Origin: Mesorhizobium sp. SARCC-RB16n
GTDB lineage: Bacteria; Pseudomonadota; Alphaproteobacteria; Rhizobiales; Rhizobiaceae
Direction of reading: 5' to 3'
DNA: 64,000 nucleotides
NCBI RefSeq assembly: GCF_008520305.1
Contig: NZ_ML703256.1
Span: forward strand, 182,815-246,814
The translations under genes and the position numbers were made by a program. Every line of letters starts with the position of its first letter. Within the stretch, counting starts at the first letter, position 1. Positions 39,324 to 47,277 of the stretch are shown piece by piece. The notes beneath the pieces are model-generated. The model saw only the letters and a program-made list of their open reading frames with translations. It was not told the DNA's origin and made no database searches.

Positions 39324-39512
39324 TCACTCCGTCAGGATCGAGTTTGAGTCCGGCAAGGCCATCCCATAGGCGGTGTCGGCCGCGCCTTCGGCTATGTCGC
39401 TGGTCAGCCTGTAGCCTTTGTTAGCGCGCACGCCGCGCGGCGACATGCCGAACTGTTCGGATATCTGCCGCGAGAAGTGGAACGGGTTCTTGTAGCCGCA
39501 TTGGCGAACCTG
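39324..39512 (-). pseudogene. AraC-family regulator, C-terminal remnant
   Basis: 62 codons begin after an in-frame TGA and read VRQCGYKNPFHFSRQISEQFGMSPRGVR, the second helix-turn-helix of an AraC/XylS DNA-binding domain, then a 30-residue tail ending ILTE. The ligand domain and first helix-turn-helix are gone. It lies between the frameshifted fghA and tRNA-Met. Confidence 0.75.
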
Positions 39513-39596
39513 TCACGGTGTTTCGAGATCCATCAAGGATCGGCGGGATCGAAGTCGAAATCGCTGGGAGGCTAACGGCACTCTTGGGAGAGGGTG

Positions 39597-39631
39597 CCTT
39601 CCCCACCGGTGTCAAAGGAGTGGGGGAAAGG
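39597..39631 (-). terminator. hairpin immediately 3' of tRNA-Met
   Basis: On the minus strand CCTTTCCCCCAC pairs with GTGGGGAAGG around a 13-base loop, directly after the tRNA CCA end. No T-run follows, so it may be a processing or weak termination hairpin. Confidence 0.4.
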
Positions 39632-39708
39632 TGGTAGCGGGAGAGGGACTTGAACCCCCGACCCCAGGATTATGATTCCCGTGCTCTAACCAACTGAGCT
39701 ACCCCGCC
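39632..39708 (-). tRNA. tRNA-Met (CAT, elongator type)
   Basis: 77 bases with encoded CCA. On the minus strand the acceptor arm GGCGGGG pairs with CTCCCGC-type sequence, the D-arm is AGCTCAGTTGGTTAGAGC, the anticodon loop ATCATAA reads CAT and the T-loop is GGTTCAAGTCC. The first base pairs normally with the acceptor 3' strand, unlike initiator tRNA. A CAT anticodon is also used by tRNA-Ile2, but the body matches elongator tRNA-Met of rhizobia as I recall it. Confidence 0.93.
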
Positions 39709-39946
39709 AGGGCGGCGACAGGCCCGAAATCCGCCTCAAATCGAAAGGCATTTCTAGGCGTTCGCCAAGGTCGCGCGGATATAAGGTTGGGAGGGCGAGC
39801 CTGTCAAGCTTCGATGCATTCGATATCGGCGCATATTCCCATTGGCGAAAAGCTTTGCCGCGAACAGCCTGGTTGCAGCCGCTGGGGTTGAGTTCGACGG
39901 GGCACGTCGCTATGTCTCGGCCACGAGTTTTTAGAGTTTGAAACAG

Positions 39947-40906
39947 ATGAAGCCGCGCATTGCAGTCCTCGGTTGCGGATACTGGGGCTCCAACCACATC
40001 CGCACCCTCAAGGCGCTCGGCGCATTGCACGCGGTTTCCGACACCAATCGTGCCCGCGCCGAAGGTTTCGCCAGCGAACAGGACTGCCTGGCGATCGAGC
40101 CGGACCAGCTGTTCGTCCGCGACGACATCGACGCCATCATCATGGCCTTGCCGCCGCAGTTCCATGCCGATCTTGCCGTGCGCGCCGTCGAGAACGGCAA
40201 GGACGTGCTGGTAGAAAAGCCGATCGCGCTGACGGTGCCGGATGCCGAGCGCTCGGTGCAGGCGGCCAAGGACAATGGCCGCGTGTTCATGGTCGGCCAT
40301 GTCCTGCGCTTCCATCCCGCCTTCGAGACGCTGAAAGGGCTGATCGACAAGGGCGAGCTCGGCGAGGTCCGCTACATCCATTCGCACCGGCTGGGGCTCG
40401 GCAAGTTCCATACCGAGAACGATGCGCTATGGGACCTGGCGCCGCACGATCTGTCGATGATCCTGGCCATCACCGGCACCGAGCCGATCGAGGTGCGCGG
40501 CGAGGGGGCGGCACTCCTCGACAATCTCAGCGATTTCGCGCATCTGCACATGCGCTTTCCCAACGGGCTGCGGAGCCATCTTTTCACGTCGCGGCTCAAC
40601 CCGTATCGCGAGCGGCGGCTGACGGTGGTCGGCACCAAGGCGATGGCGGTGTTCGACGATGTCGAGCCATGGGAGCGCAAGCTTGCCGTCTACCGCCACG
40701 CGGTGTGGCAGGACAGCGGCCAGTGGGCGTTCACCACCAACGAGCCGTCCTATGTCGCGGTTGCCCAGGGCATGCCGCTGACGCGCGAGCTGGAGCATTT
40801 CATCCAGTGTATCGAGACGCGCGCCGAACCGCGCACCAGCGGCGAGGAAGCGATCAGGGTGCTGCGCATCCTGACGGCCGGCACCGTCACCCACACCAAA
40901 TCCTGA
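39947..40906 (+). CDS. Gfo/Idh/MocA-family oxidoreductase
   Basis: 319 residues. The NAD(P)-binding motif VLGCGYWGSNHIRTLKALG lies at the N-terminus, then DVLVEKPIALT (the EKP motif) near residue 90 and WDLAPHDLSMI, holding the catalytic-type histidine, near residue 165. GYWGxNHxRT together with WDLAPHD is the pattern of UDP-sugar 3-dehydrogenases such as GnnA/WbpB-like enzymes. M. loti lipid A contains the 2,3-diamino sugar made with GnnA, so that role is possible, but no partner aminotransferase gene is adjacent. I chose ATG 39947 over the TTG at 39938. Confidence 0.83.
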   Translation: MKPRIAVLGCGYWGSNHIRTLKALGALHAVSDTNRARAEGFASEQDCLAIEPDQLFVRDDIDAIIMALPPQFHADLAVRAVENGKDVLVEKPIALTVPDAERSVQAAKDNGRVFMVGHVLRFHPAFETLKGLIDKGELGEVRYIHSHRLGLGKFHTENDALWDLAPHDLSMILAITGTEPIEVRGEGAALLDNLSDFAHLHMRFPNGLRSHLFTSRLNPYRERRLTVVGTKAMAVFDDVEPWERKLAVYRHAVWQDSGQWAFTTNEPSYVAVAQGMPLTRELEHFIQCIETRAEPRTSGEEAIRVLRILTAGTVTHTKS

Positions 40907-41003
40907 CACTGTTTGGAAATTCTACTCTGACGGCCATCTGATGGCGTTTTCTGCGCTTCCGGTGCTCACGGACGCTGACAGCTGGTGCGACGGGGAGCGA
41001 GAG

Positions 41004-42194
41004 CTACTCGGCGGGAACCTGCGACGGCTTCGCGGCCAGCCGGCTCAGCATCGCTTCGGCCTCGGCGCCGCGCTCGGAGCGCCCGATGAAGCCGCCGCCG
41101 AAGACACGGGCCTCGTTGCCGTCGTCGGAATAGAGCACGCAGGCCTGTCCGGGTGCGATGCCCGACTCGCCATCAGCCAGTTCCACCGACGTCACGCCAG
41201 CCTCGTGGCGCAGAACGGCCGGCCGTGGCGGCCTTGTCGAGCGCACCTTGGCGAACAGCTCGATGCCGCCGGCGGGCACATCGGCGAGGGCGCCGTCTCC
41301 CAGCCAGTTCATGTTGCGCAGATAGATCTTGTGCGTCTCCAGCGCCTCGCGCGGGCCGACCACGACACGGGCGCGCTCGGCGTCGAGATGGACGACATAG
41401 AGCGGCTCGCCGGACGCGATGCCGATGCCACGGCGCTGGCCGATCGTGTAGCGCAGAATGCCCTCGTGGCGGCCGAGCACGCGGCCGTCGATATGGACGA
41501 TGTCGCCTGGGTTGGCGGCGGCCGGCTTCAGCTTGGCGATGATGTCGGAATATTTGCCCTGCGGCACGAAGCAGATGTCCTGGCTGTCCTGCTTGGCGGC
41601 GACCGTCAACCCCATCTCCTCGGCGATGGCGCGAACCTGTGGCTTCGACAGGCCGCCAAGCGGAAAGCGCAGATAGTCGATCTGCGCCTGCGTGGTGGCG
41701 AACAGGAAATAGCTCTGGTCACGGTCGGCGTCGACCGGCCTGTAGAGGGCGCGGTGGCCACCATTGGCGCCGGAGCGGATGTAGTGGCCGGTGGCGAGCG
41801 CATCGGCGCCGAGATCCTTGGCCGTGGCCAGGAGATCGGCGAACTTGACCGTCTGGTTGCAGGAAACGCAAGGAATGGGCGTTTCGCCGGCGACATAGCT
41901 CTCGGCGAAGGGGTCGATAACCGCCTTGCGGAACCGCTCCTCATAATCGAGCACATAGTGGGGAATGCCCAGCGTCTCGGAGACGCGGCGGGCATCGTCG
42001 ATGTCCTGGCCGGCGCAGCATGATCCGGCTCGATGCGTTGCCGCACCATGATCATAGAGCTGCAAGGTGACGCCGACGACATCGTAGCCCTCACGCTTCA
42101 GCAGGCCGGCGACCACGGATGAATCGACGCCGCCCGACATGGCGACGACGATGCGGGTGTTTTCGGGGCGTCCGGGAAGGTCGAGGCTGTTCAT
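41004..42194 (-). CDS. mnmA: tRNA-specific 2-thiouridylase
   Basis: 396 residues. Makes 2-thiouridine at the wobble base of Lys, Glu and Gln tRNAs. PP-loop [17 protein letters not shown] lies near residue 20, catalytic cysteines in [13 protein letters not shown] and [13 protein letters not shown], and the [13 protein letters not shown] segment is present. Length and motif order are typical for the family. Monocistronic; divergent from sciP. Confidence 0.96.
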   Translation of the reverse strand: MNSLDLPGRPENTRIVVAMSGGVDSSVVAGLLKREGYDVVGVTLQLYDHGAATHRAGSCCAGQDIDDARRVSETLGIPHYVLDYEERFRKAVIDPFAESYVAGETPIPCVSCNQTVKFADLLATAKDLGADALATGHYIRSGANGGHRALYRPVDADRDQSYFLFATTQAQIDYLRFPLGGLSKPQVRAIAEEMGLTVAAKQDSQDICFVPQGKYSDIIAKLKPAAANPGDIVHIDGRVLGRHEGILRYTIGQRRGIGIASGEPLYVVHLDAERARVVVGPREALETHKIYLRNMNWLGDGALADVPAGGIELFAKVRSTRPPRPAVLRHEAGVTSVELADGESGIAPGQACVLYSDDGNEARVFGGGFIGRSERGAEAEAMLSRLAAKPSQVPAE

Positions 42195-42390
42195 GGTGCT
42201 TTCGTTCTAACGCGGCGTCTGAATGCCAATGTCGAGAATATAGGTCAAGCTTTCCTGCTGCGCCAGCTTGCAGGGCGACTGGTTGCGCGTCGCGGACGCT
42301 GTCAACGGATACATTTCTCCGGGCTAAGACAGGGCTTCCAGCCGGATATTTCAAATGCCCGCCAAAAGACTAACGCGGCGTTCACGATCC

Positions 42391-42405
42391 TTACCTAGTC
42401 ATTAG
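42391..42405. promoter_or_regulatory. possible CtrA box upstream of sciP
   Basis: TTAC-CTAGTCA-TTAG differs from the CtrA site TTAA-N7-TTAA at one base in each half and lies 79 bases before the sciP start. sciP is under CtrA control in Caulobacter. Single-site evidence only. Confidence 0.3.
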
Positions 42406-42483
42406 GGTCTGCTTAGGCAATTTTTAAAGCTGTGGCGGTAACGTGGCGGGGATTGGGTCTTTGAGTTTTTTGTAGAGAGTACG

Positions 42484-42759
42484 ATGACCGATCTGGTTAG
42501 ACCTAGAGTCAAATATGTTATCGGGCCTGACGGCAGCCCTCTCACGATTGCCGATCTGCCGCCGACGAACACGCGTCGCTGGGTTATCCGGCGCAAGGCG
42601 GAAGTGGTTGCAGCGGTGCGCGGCGGACTTTTGAGCCTTGAAGAGGCATGCCAGCGCTACAAGCTGACCACGGAGGAATTCCTGTCCTGGCAAGCGTCGA
42701 TCGACGAATACGGCCTTGCCGGGCTGCGCACCACGCGTATCCAGCAATACCGGCACTAG
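42484..42759 (+). CDS. sciP: SciP, CtrA inhibitor (DUF1153)
   Basis: 91 residues. IGPDGSPLTIADLPPTNTRRWVIRRKAEVVAAVRGGLLSLEEAC then YKLTTEEFLSWQ is the highly conserved SciP/DUF1153 sequence, a small helix-turn-helix protein that binds CtrA and keeps it from activating transcription early in the Caulobacter cell cycle. ctrA itself lies 1.4 kb downstream. A perfect palindrome follows the stop. Confidence 0.94.
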   Translation: MTDLVRPRVKYVIGPDGSPLTIADLPPTNTRRWVIRRKAEVVAAVRGGLLSLEEACQRYKLTTEEFLSWQASIDEYGLAGLRTTRIQQYRH

Positions 42760-42945
42760 GCCGGTTTCATCACAATCAAAGGGCGCGGCATGCCGCGCCC
42801 TTTGCTTTCGGTGTCATCGCTCAGATCCGTCACTACCTTGCCGATCGGCTTAGTGGCGAGAAAGGCGTGAGCGGCTCTCGCCTGGTCAAGCGGAACGGCA
42901 AGCTTTTGCGCGTCGATCAACCCGGCGAGTTCAAGCAGGCTTCGC
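42756..42945 (-). pseudogene. zinc-type/quinone oxidoreductase, C-terminal remnant
   Basis: The minus strand reads SLLELAGLIDAQKL, then VPLDQARAAHAFLATKPIGKVV, the conserved end of NADPH:quinone reductase-type alcohol dehydrogenases. The frame then runs through the palindrome at 42778-42803 and stops at 42756, overlapping the sciP stop. The N-terminal 250 or so residues are missing to the right, where an HxlR remnant begins within 20 bases. Confidence 0.72.
42778..42803 (+). terminator. sciP terminator hairpin
   Basis: AAAGGGCGCGGCATGCCGCGCCCTTT is a perfect 26-base palindrome 18 bases after the sciP stop, ending in TTT. It is the likely transcript end and may work in both directions. Confidence 0.7.
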
Positions 42946-42962
42946 GGTCGGGCACGACCGAC

Positions 42963-43199
42963 ATGCGTTCGACCCTGGACTGCGTCGGGACCTTGCGCGT
43001 GCTGGAACGTGATGGCCTGGTGCGGCGAGAGGTCTATCCGGTCATTCCGCCACGCGTCGAATATGAACTGATCGAGCTCGGCCAGAACCTAGCGGGACTG
43101 CTTACCCAGATCAGGTCATGGGCGGAGCAGCATGCGCCCGATATCAAGGATGCCCGGGCGAGGGCGATGGCCGGAAATGAGGGGGACTGGGCGGCTTAG
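42963..43199 (+). pseudogene. HxlR-family regulator, C-terminal remnant
   Basis: From ATG 42963 about 78 codons encode GTLRVLERDGLVRREVYPVIPPRVEYELIELGQ then IRSWAEQHAPDI, the second half of an HxlR winged helix. The first half, including the recognition region, is missing. A short protein could still be made, but there is no ribosome site of note. Confidence 0.75.
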
Positions 43200-43309
43200 G
43201 TCTTGCGTGCCACCAGCGTTTTCGCGGCGGCCGCCGGCGCGGGATTCAGGCCGTCGCCCGACAGGTTGCGCGCCTGTGCGCGCGCCGAATAGTGTCGATG
43301 TCGGCCGGT

Positions 43310-43687
43310 TCAGCCGATCATGGCGCTGCGGCCACCGGTTTCGGTCTCGCGAATCTTGGTATCGCGCGATTCCAGCATCTCGGCCTTGGAAAGCTCCGCT
43401 TCAGCTTCGCCGAGTAATGATTCGGCGGCGCTTCGCTGATGGGCGAGATCGCCTTGCGAGTTCCTGAGATTGTCGCGGCGCAGGCGCGCCGCCTTGGCGA
43501 AGGTCGGATAGGCGAAATGGTTGATATCGGTGATGCCGGCTTTCTTTTCCTCGGCAGTGATCTGAAGCTCCAGTTCGACCGCCATGCGTTCGAACTCGGC
43601 GATCATCATGTCGAGCTGCAGCAGCTGGCGACGCTTCTCATTCACCTGAAACTGTTTCAGCCGTACGAGGTTTTCACGTGACTTCAT
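43310..43687 (-). CDS. FliJ-like coiled-coil protein
   Basis: 125 residues, almost all helical with high Glu, Arg, Lys and Leu content. SRENLVRLKQFQVNEKRRQLLQLDMMIAEFE at the N-terminus resembles FliJ, the stalk of the flagellar export ATPase, and FliJ genes do occur near ctrA in alphaproteobacteria. I chose the ATG at 43687; an eight-residue longer frame exists. No other flagellar gene is in the window, so the assignment rests on sequence pattern and location. Confidence 0.65.
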   Translation of the reverse strand: MKSRENLVRLKQFQVNEKRRQLLQLDMMIAEFERMAVELELQITAEEKKAGITDINHFAYPTFAKAARLRRDNLRNSQGDLAHQRSAAESLLGEAEAELSKAEMLESRDTKIRETETGGRSAMIG

Positions 43688-43907
43688 GATTCGGTACTCC
43701 CGGAAACGCACACCCGCACATATCGTCCAAACCCCTTGGAAAGGCCCAAGCGCTGCCCGTATCCACCGGCTTTCCCCGCACTATAGGAAACAAAACCCTA
43801 AAGTTTTTTGCGGACGGTAACCATTCGTTTACGGGCATTGTTAATCATACGGGTCAGGGCTTAAGGCCGGGTAAAAATTCCAGCCGCCGAAGCGAAGCCG
43901 CGTCGAT

Positions 43908-43984
43908 GAGTCCCTGGAGTCACTTAGTCCAGGTTATTAATGTGTCGCATTAGGAATTTTGGCCTGTGATTCGTTATTAGATTC
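43908..43984. promoter_or_regulatory. ctrA upstream region with four GANTC methylation sites
   Basis: GAGTC at 43908 and 43917 and GATTC at 43968 and 43980 are all CcrM (GANTC) sites within 77 bases, 155-231 bases before ctrA. CcrM methylation of a GANTC in the ctrA P1 promoter delays its firing in Caulobacter. TTAACCAT at 44046-44053 is a possible CtrA half-site for autoregulation. The rest of 43688-44138 holds no gene. Confidence 0.6.
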
Positions 43985-44138
43985 AAGAGGGTGTAGAAAG
44001 GGGTTAAAAAATCTGATACCGTATTGGACGGGAAATTAGGTTTTGTTAACCATTCGATGGCAGCCTCTCTACAAGGCAACCACTGCTCCGGGGCAGGACG
44101 GGTCGTGAAATGGTCCGGCAGCAGAAAAGGGGAATGAA

Positions 44139-44834
44139 ATGCGTGTTCTGCTGATAGAAGATGACAGTGCAACCGCACAAAGCATCGAGTTGATGCTGAA
44201 ATCGGAAAGCTTCAACGTCTATACGACGGACCTCGGTGAAGAGGGTGTCGATCTGGGCAAACTCTACGACTACGACATCATCCTTCTCGACCTCAACCTG
44301 CCCGACATGTCCGGCTACGAGGTCTTGAGAACGCTTCGCCTCTCCAAGGTAAAGACGCCCATCCTCATCCTCTCCGGCATGGCCGGCATCGAGGACAAGG
44401 TACGTGGCCTCGGCTTCGGCGCTGACGACTACATGACCAAGCCGTTCCACAAGGACGAGCTGGTGGCGCGCATTCATGCCATCGTGCGCCGCTCGAAGGG
44501 CCACGCCCAGTCGGTCATCACCACGGGCGACCTGGTGGTCAACCTCGATGCCAAGACCGTCGAGGTCGGTGGCCAGCGCGTGCACCTCACCGGCAAGGAA
44601 TATCAGATGCTGGAGCTGCTCTCGCTGCGCAAGGGCACCACGCTGACCAAGGAAATGTTCCTCAACCACCTCTACGGCGGCATGGACGAGCCGGAACTGA
44701 AGATCATCGACGTCTTCATCTGCAAGCTGCGCAAGAAGCTTGACGCCGCGTCCGGTGGCCAGAACTACATCGAGACCGTCTGGGGCCGCGGCTATGTGCT
44801 GCGCGAACCGGAAGACATCCGCGTCAGCGCCTGA
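44139..44834 (+). CDS. ctrA: cell-cycle response regulator CtrA
   Basis: 231 residues, OmpR-type. Receiver domain: acidic pocket E7-D8-D9, phosphoacceptor D51 ([15 protein letters not shown]), Lys101 ([12 protein letters not shown]). C-terminal winged helix with [32 protein letters not shown] and a recognition helix in [14 protein letters not shown]. The sequence is the highly conserved alphaproteobacterial CtrA, the essential master regulator of cell-cycle, division and envelope genes. AGGGGA lies before the ATG. An intrinsic terminator follows. Confidence 0.98.
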   Translation: MRVLLIEDDSATAQSIELMLKSESFNVYTTDLGEEGVDLGKLYDYDIILLDLNLPDMSGYEVLRTLRLSKVKTPILILSGMAGIEDKVRGLGFGADDYMTKPFHKDELVARIHAIVRRSKGHAQSVITTGDLVVNLDAKTVEVGGQRVHLTGKEYQMLELLSLRKGTTLTKEMFLNHLYGGMDEPELKIIDVFICKLRKKLDAASGGQNYIETVWGRGYVLREPEDIRVSA

Positions 44835-44864
44835 GCGACGAGCACCGTCCGAATTTCTTTCAAC

Positions 44865-44891
44865 AAAAACCCGGCTACGGCCGGGTTTTTT
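44865..44891 (+). terminator. intrinsic terminator of ctrA
   Basis: AAAAACCCGGC-TACG-GCCGGGTTTTTT: an 11-base A/G-C-rich stem, a 4-base loop and a run of six T. A textbook rho-independent terminator 30 bases after the ctrA stop. Confidence 0.93.
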
Positions 44892-44941
44892 GCGTGATGG
44901 GCTGGTAACTATCCGGTTCTACGCAATTCCAAGCGGCACCG

Positions 44942-45346
44942 TCAGGCACTTTTCCTGGAACTGCTCGTCAGCGCCGAATCAGGTGCGATCTTCAAGGCGC
45001 GAAAGCGTTCGAGCAATTGCGGGCGATTGAAGGGCTTCAACAGATAGCCCTGGGCGCCGGCGCGCTTGGCCCGCATGATCGAGGCGATATCGAGCTCGAC
45101 CAGCGAGATCAGGATCTGCGGCCTGATCGGGCTTTCCATGGCGCGCACGCGGCGGATGAGGTCGACCGCCTGCACGTCCGGAAGGGCGCCGTCGACGACG
45201 ATGATGTCGGGCATGTCTGCGGCGCACATCTCCAGTGCGTCAAGCCCACTGGCTGCCTCGATGACCATCATGTCGGAACCGCCCAGGATGCGTTTTGCAA
45301 CCTTCCTGATGACGCTTGAACCGTCGACGAACATGCAGCGTTTCAT
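44942..45346 (-). CDS. single-domain response regulator (atypical receiver)
   Basis: 134 residues, receiver domain only. Phosphoacceptor D52 in IIVVDGALPDV, Lys104 in GYLLKPFNRPQ, but the acidic pocket has a single Asp (MFVDGSS, D8) where two acidic residues are usual, and the Thr/Ser position lies in ILISLVE. GAGGA lies eight bases before the ATG at 45346. It sits between ctrA and chpT, so it may receive phosphate from ChpT or compete in the CtrA phosphorelay. It is not CpdR or DivK by sequence. Confidence 0.85.
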   Translation of the reverse strand: MKRCMFVDGSSVIRKVAKRILGGSDMMVIEAASGLDALEMCAADMPDIIVVDGALPDVQAVDLIRRVRAMESPIRPQILISLVELDIASIMRAKRAGAQGYLLKPFNRPQLLERFRALKIAPDSALTSSSRKSA

Positions 45347-45593
45347 TTCCGGGATCCTCTTTGCCCTTGGGCAATCCGGTCGTGCGGGCATCTGAGGCGT
45401 AGCCTAGGCCGATCTGGTAAAGAAGCCGAAAAGCCGTTAGGTAAAATTTTTGCAAAGATCCCGTTCGGCGGGCTTTTCCTTGCGGATGCTTGCGTGTTTG
45501 CCGGGCGGGCAAAGTTCATCGCACCCCGATTGGGGCGTCAATGAAATATTTCAGATTGAAATACTTTGTTCAGTCGCGCTGCCAGCGCCGATC

Positions 45594-46223
45594 TCAGGCC
45601 GCTGAAAGGACGATTTCTTCAGCCGTCGCATGGATCGAAATCGTCATGTTGGCCTCGCGGGCCAGCAGCAGCGTGTAGTAGGGCTGCACCGAATGCGCGT
45701 CGATCGGCTCCTCCGGCTTGTGGCCGGAATGCAGTTCGAGGAATTTCGGCGGCACACGCAGCATCGGCCCGCTTGCCGAAAGCGAAAAACGTGGCTCGGT
45801 TTCGAGATTCTCGAGGGTCGCGACTAGTTTTCCGCCGCGCGGAATGGCGGCATTGGCGACCAGGAGCAGGTTGAGCAGCAGCTTGACCTTGTTCTTGGGG
45901 AGCAGCGCGCGGATTCCGTTCCAGACCAATTCCGGCTTTTCGTTCTTCAGAAAGGCGATGGCGACGGCCTCGGCATCTCCGGTATCGATCATCATGCCGG
46001 CCGAGCCGGCGGCGCCGAAGGCGATCCTGGCGAACTGCAACCGAGCGGAAGCGTTCCTTGCACTTTGGCGGATGAGCCGCATGGCGTCTTCGTCGGCCCC
46101 ACCCTCGTCGAGCAGTTCAAGCCCGTTGTTGATCGCGCCGACCGGCGAGATGATGTCGTGGCAGACACGGCTACACAAAAGCGCCGCCAGATCGGGAGCG
46201 GAGAGGGTGAACAGATCGGCCAT
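45594..46223 (-). CDS. chpT: histidine phosphotransferase ChpT
   Basis: 209 residues. RVCHDIISPVGAINNGLELLDE carries the phosphorylated His22 in the DHp-like helix; the C-terminal part is a degenerate HATPase-like domain without ATP-binding motifs. ChpT passes phosphate from CckA to CtrA and CpdR. I chose the ATG at 46223 with AGGGA upstream; a TTG gives a longer form from 46241. It is divergent from eipA and neighbours ctrA, as in Brucella. Confidence 0.92.
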   Translation of the reverse strand: MADLFTLSAPDLAALLCSRVCHDIISPVGAINNGLELLDEGGADEDAMRLIRQSARNASARLQFARIAFGAAGSAGMMIDTGDAEAVAIAFLKNEKPELVWNGIRALLPKNKVKLLLNLLLVANAAIPRGGKLVATLENLETEPRFSLSASGPMLRVPPKFLELHSGHKPEEPIDAHSVQPYYTLLLAREANMTISIHATAEEIVLSAA

Positions 46224-46564
46224 CGGTGAAAATCCCTGCAAATTCCACTAGTCGTGACCGGGCGACCTGTCATCGCGCCTGCCCGCACGAATCACGTTCC
46301 AACCCGAGGCCTTCTGAATACACAGCACTCGTACGTACAGCAACAAATCGAAAATTGTCGTCGGGGCAAATGGCGTGTTCGGGCAGGCTGCCAGCCCGTA
46401 GCGATCCCTAAACAGCCTTCGAACCGCCATCTTCCTGTGGAAGTTTAATGGTTGAAAAAGGATTACGGCATAGTTTGCCCCTAACAGTCATCCTTAACGG
46501 CCGCCTAAAGAGCCGTACGGATGCGAGGCGTCGGCGAAAGTGCTTCATGACGGAGATTGGAAGC
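46224..46564. other. intergenic region between chpT and eipA
   Basis: 341 bases with the divergent promoters of chpT and eipA. TTAA occurs at 46446 and 46494 but no TTAA-N7-TTAA pair. Short open frames here have no recognisable product. Confidence 0.5.
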
Positions 46565-47146
46565 ATGTTTTCCCGATTCTATGACCGGAGTCTTCTCCGC
46601 GTCCTTTCAATGGCGATCACGCTCATGGGCGTTCTCGTTTTCACGACATCGCCCTTGCGGGCCCAGGAGTACACCGCTCAGGAAATTGTCGATTCCGGCC
46701 ACAAGTTCTTCGGCGCGACGTCGGGCGGGTTGGCCACCGTGGTGGAGAAGATTTTCGCCTCCTACGGTCTGCCCAATGGCTATCTGCTCGGCGAAGAGGG
46801 ATCCGGTGCGCTGATCGGCGGCCTGACCTATGGCGAGGGCACGCTCTACACCAAGAATGCCGGCGATCACAAAGTGTTCTGGCAAGGCCCGTCGCTGGGC
46901 TGGGATTTCGGCGGCGAGGGCTCACGCGTGATGATGCTGGTCTACAATCTCGACGATGTCGGCAACCTCTACAATCGCTATGGCGGCGTCGCCGGCTCGG
47001 CTTATGTGGTGGCGGGTATCGGCTTCAACGTGCTGAAGAACAACAATGTGCTGCTGGTGCCGATCCGTACCGGCGTCGGCGCCAGGCTCGGCGTCAATCT
47101 CGGCTACTTGAAACTGACCGAGCGCGCGACCTGGAATCCGTTCTGA
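46565..47146 (+). CDS. eipA: EipA-like periplasmic envelope-integrity protein (DUF1134)
   Basis: 193 residues. A signal peptide with basic N-terminus (RFYDRSLLR) and hydrophobic core ends near SPLRA-QEY. The mature domain has SGGLATVVEKIF, NGYLLGEEGSGALIGGLTYGEGTLYTK and GWDFGGEGSRVMMLVYNL, the conserved DUF1134 sequence. EipA is needed for cell-envelope integrity in Brucella and lies next to chpT-ctrA there too. ATG 46565 chosen (GGAG nine bases before); ATG 46547 would add six residues. Confidence 0.88.
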   Translation: MFSRFYDRSLLRVLSMAITLMGVLVFTTSPLRAQEYTAQEIVDSGHKFFGATSGGLATVVEKIFASYGLPNGYLLGEEGSGALIGGLTYGEGTLYTKNAGDHKVFWQGPSLGWDFGGEGSRVMMLVYNLDDVGNLYNRYGGVAGSAYVVAGIGFNVLKNNNVLLVPIRTGVGARLGVNLGYLKLTERATWNPF

Positions 47147-47209
47147 TCTGTCCGATATGATCGAATCGCGGACCGGTCCACCGGATTCCCGAGCCATGAC
47201 CCGAATGAG

Positions 47210-47231
47210 CCGCGGCAAGCCCTTGCCGCGG
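47210..47231. terminator. hairpin downstream of eipA
   Basis: CCGCGGCAAG and CTTGCCGCGG form a perfect 10-base stem with a two-base gap, 64 bases after the eipA stop. There is no T-run. Confidence 0.4.
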
Positions 47232-47277
47232 TGCCGGATTTCCGCCATGCCAACATGGCACAGTCCAGCCTTCCAAG

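Noticed and set aside
39632-39708. tRNA-Ile2 (CAT anticodon, lysidine-modified)
   Set aside because: The body matches elongator tRNA-Met; a CAT anticodon alone does not decide, but the stems fit Met better.
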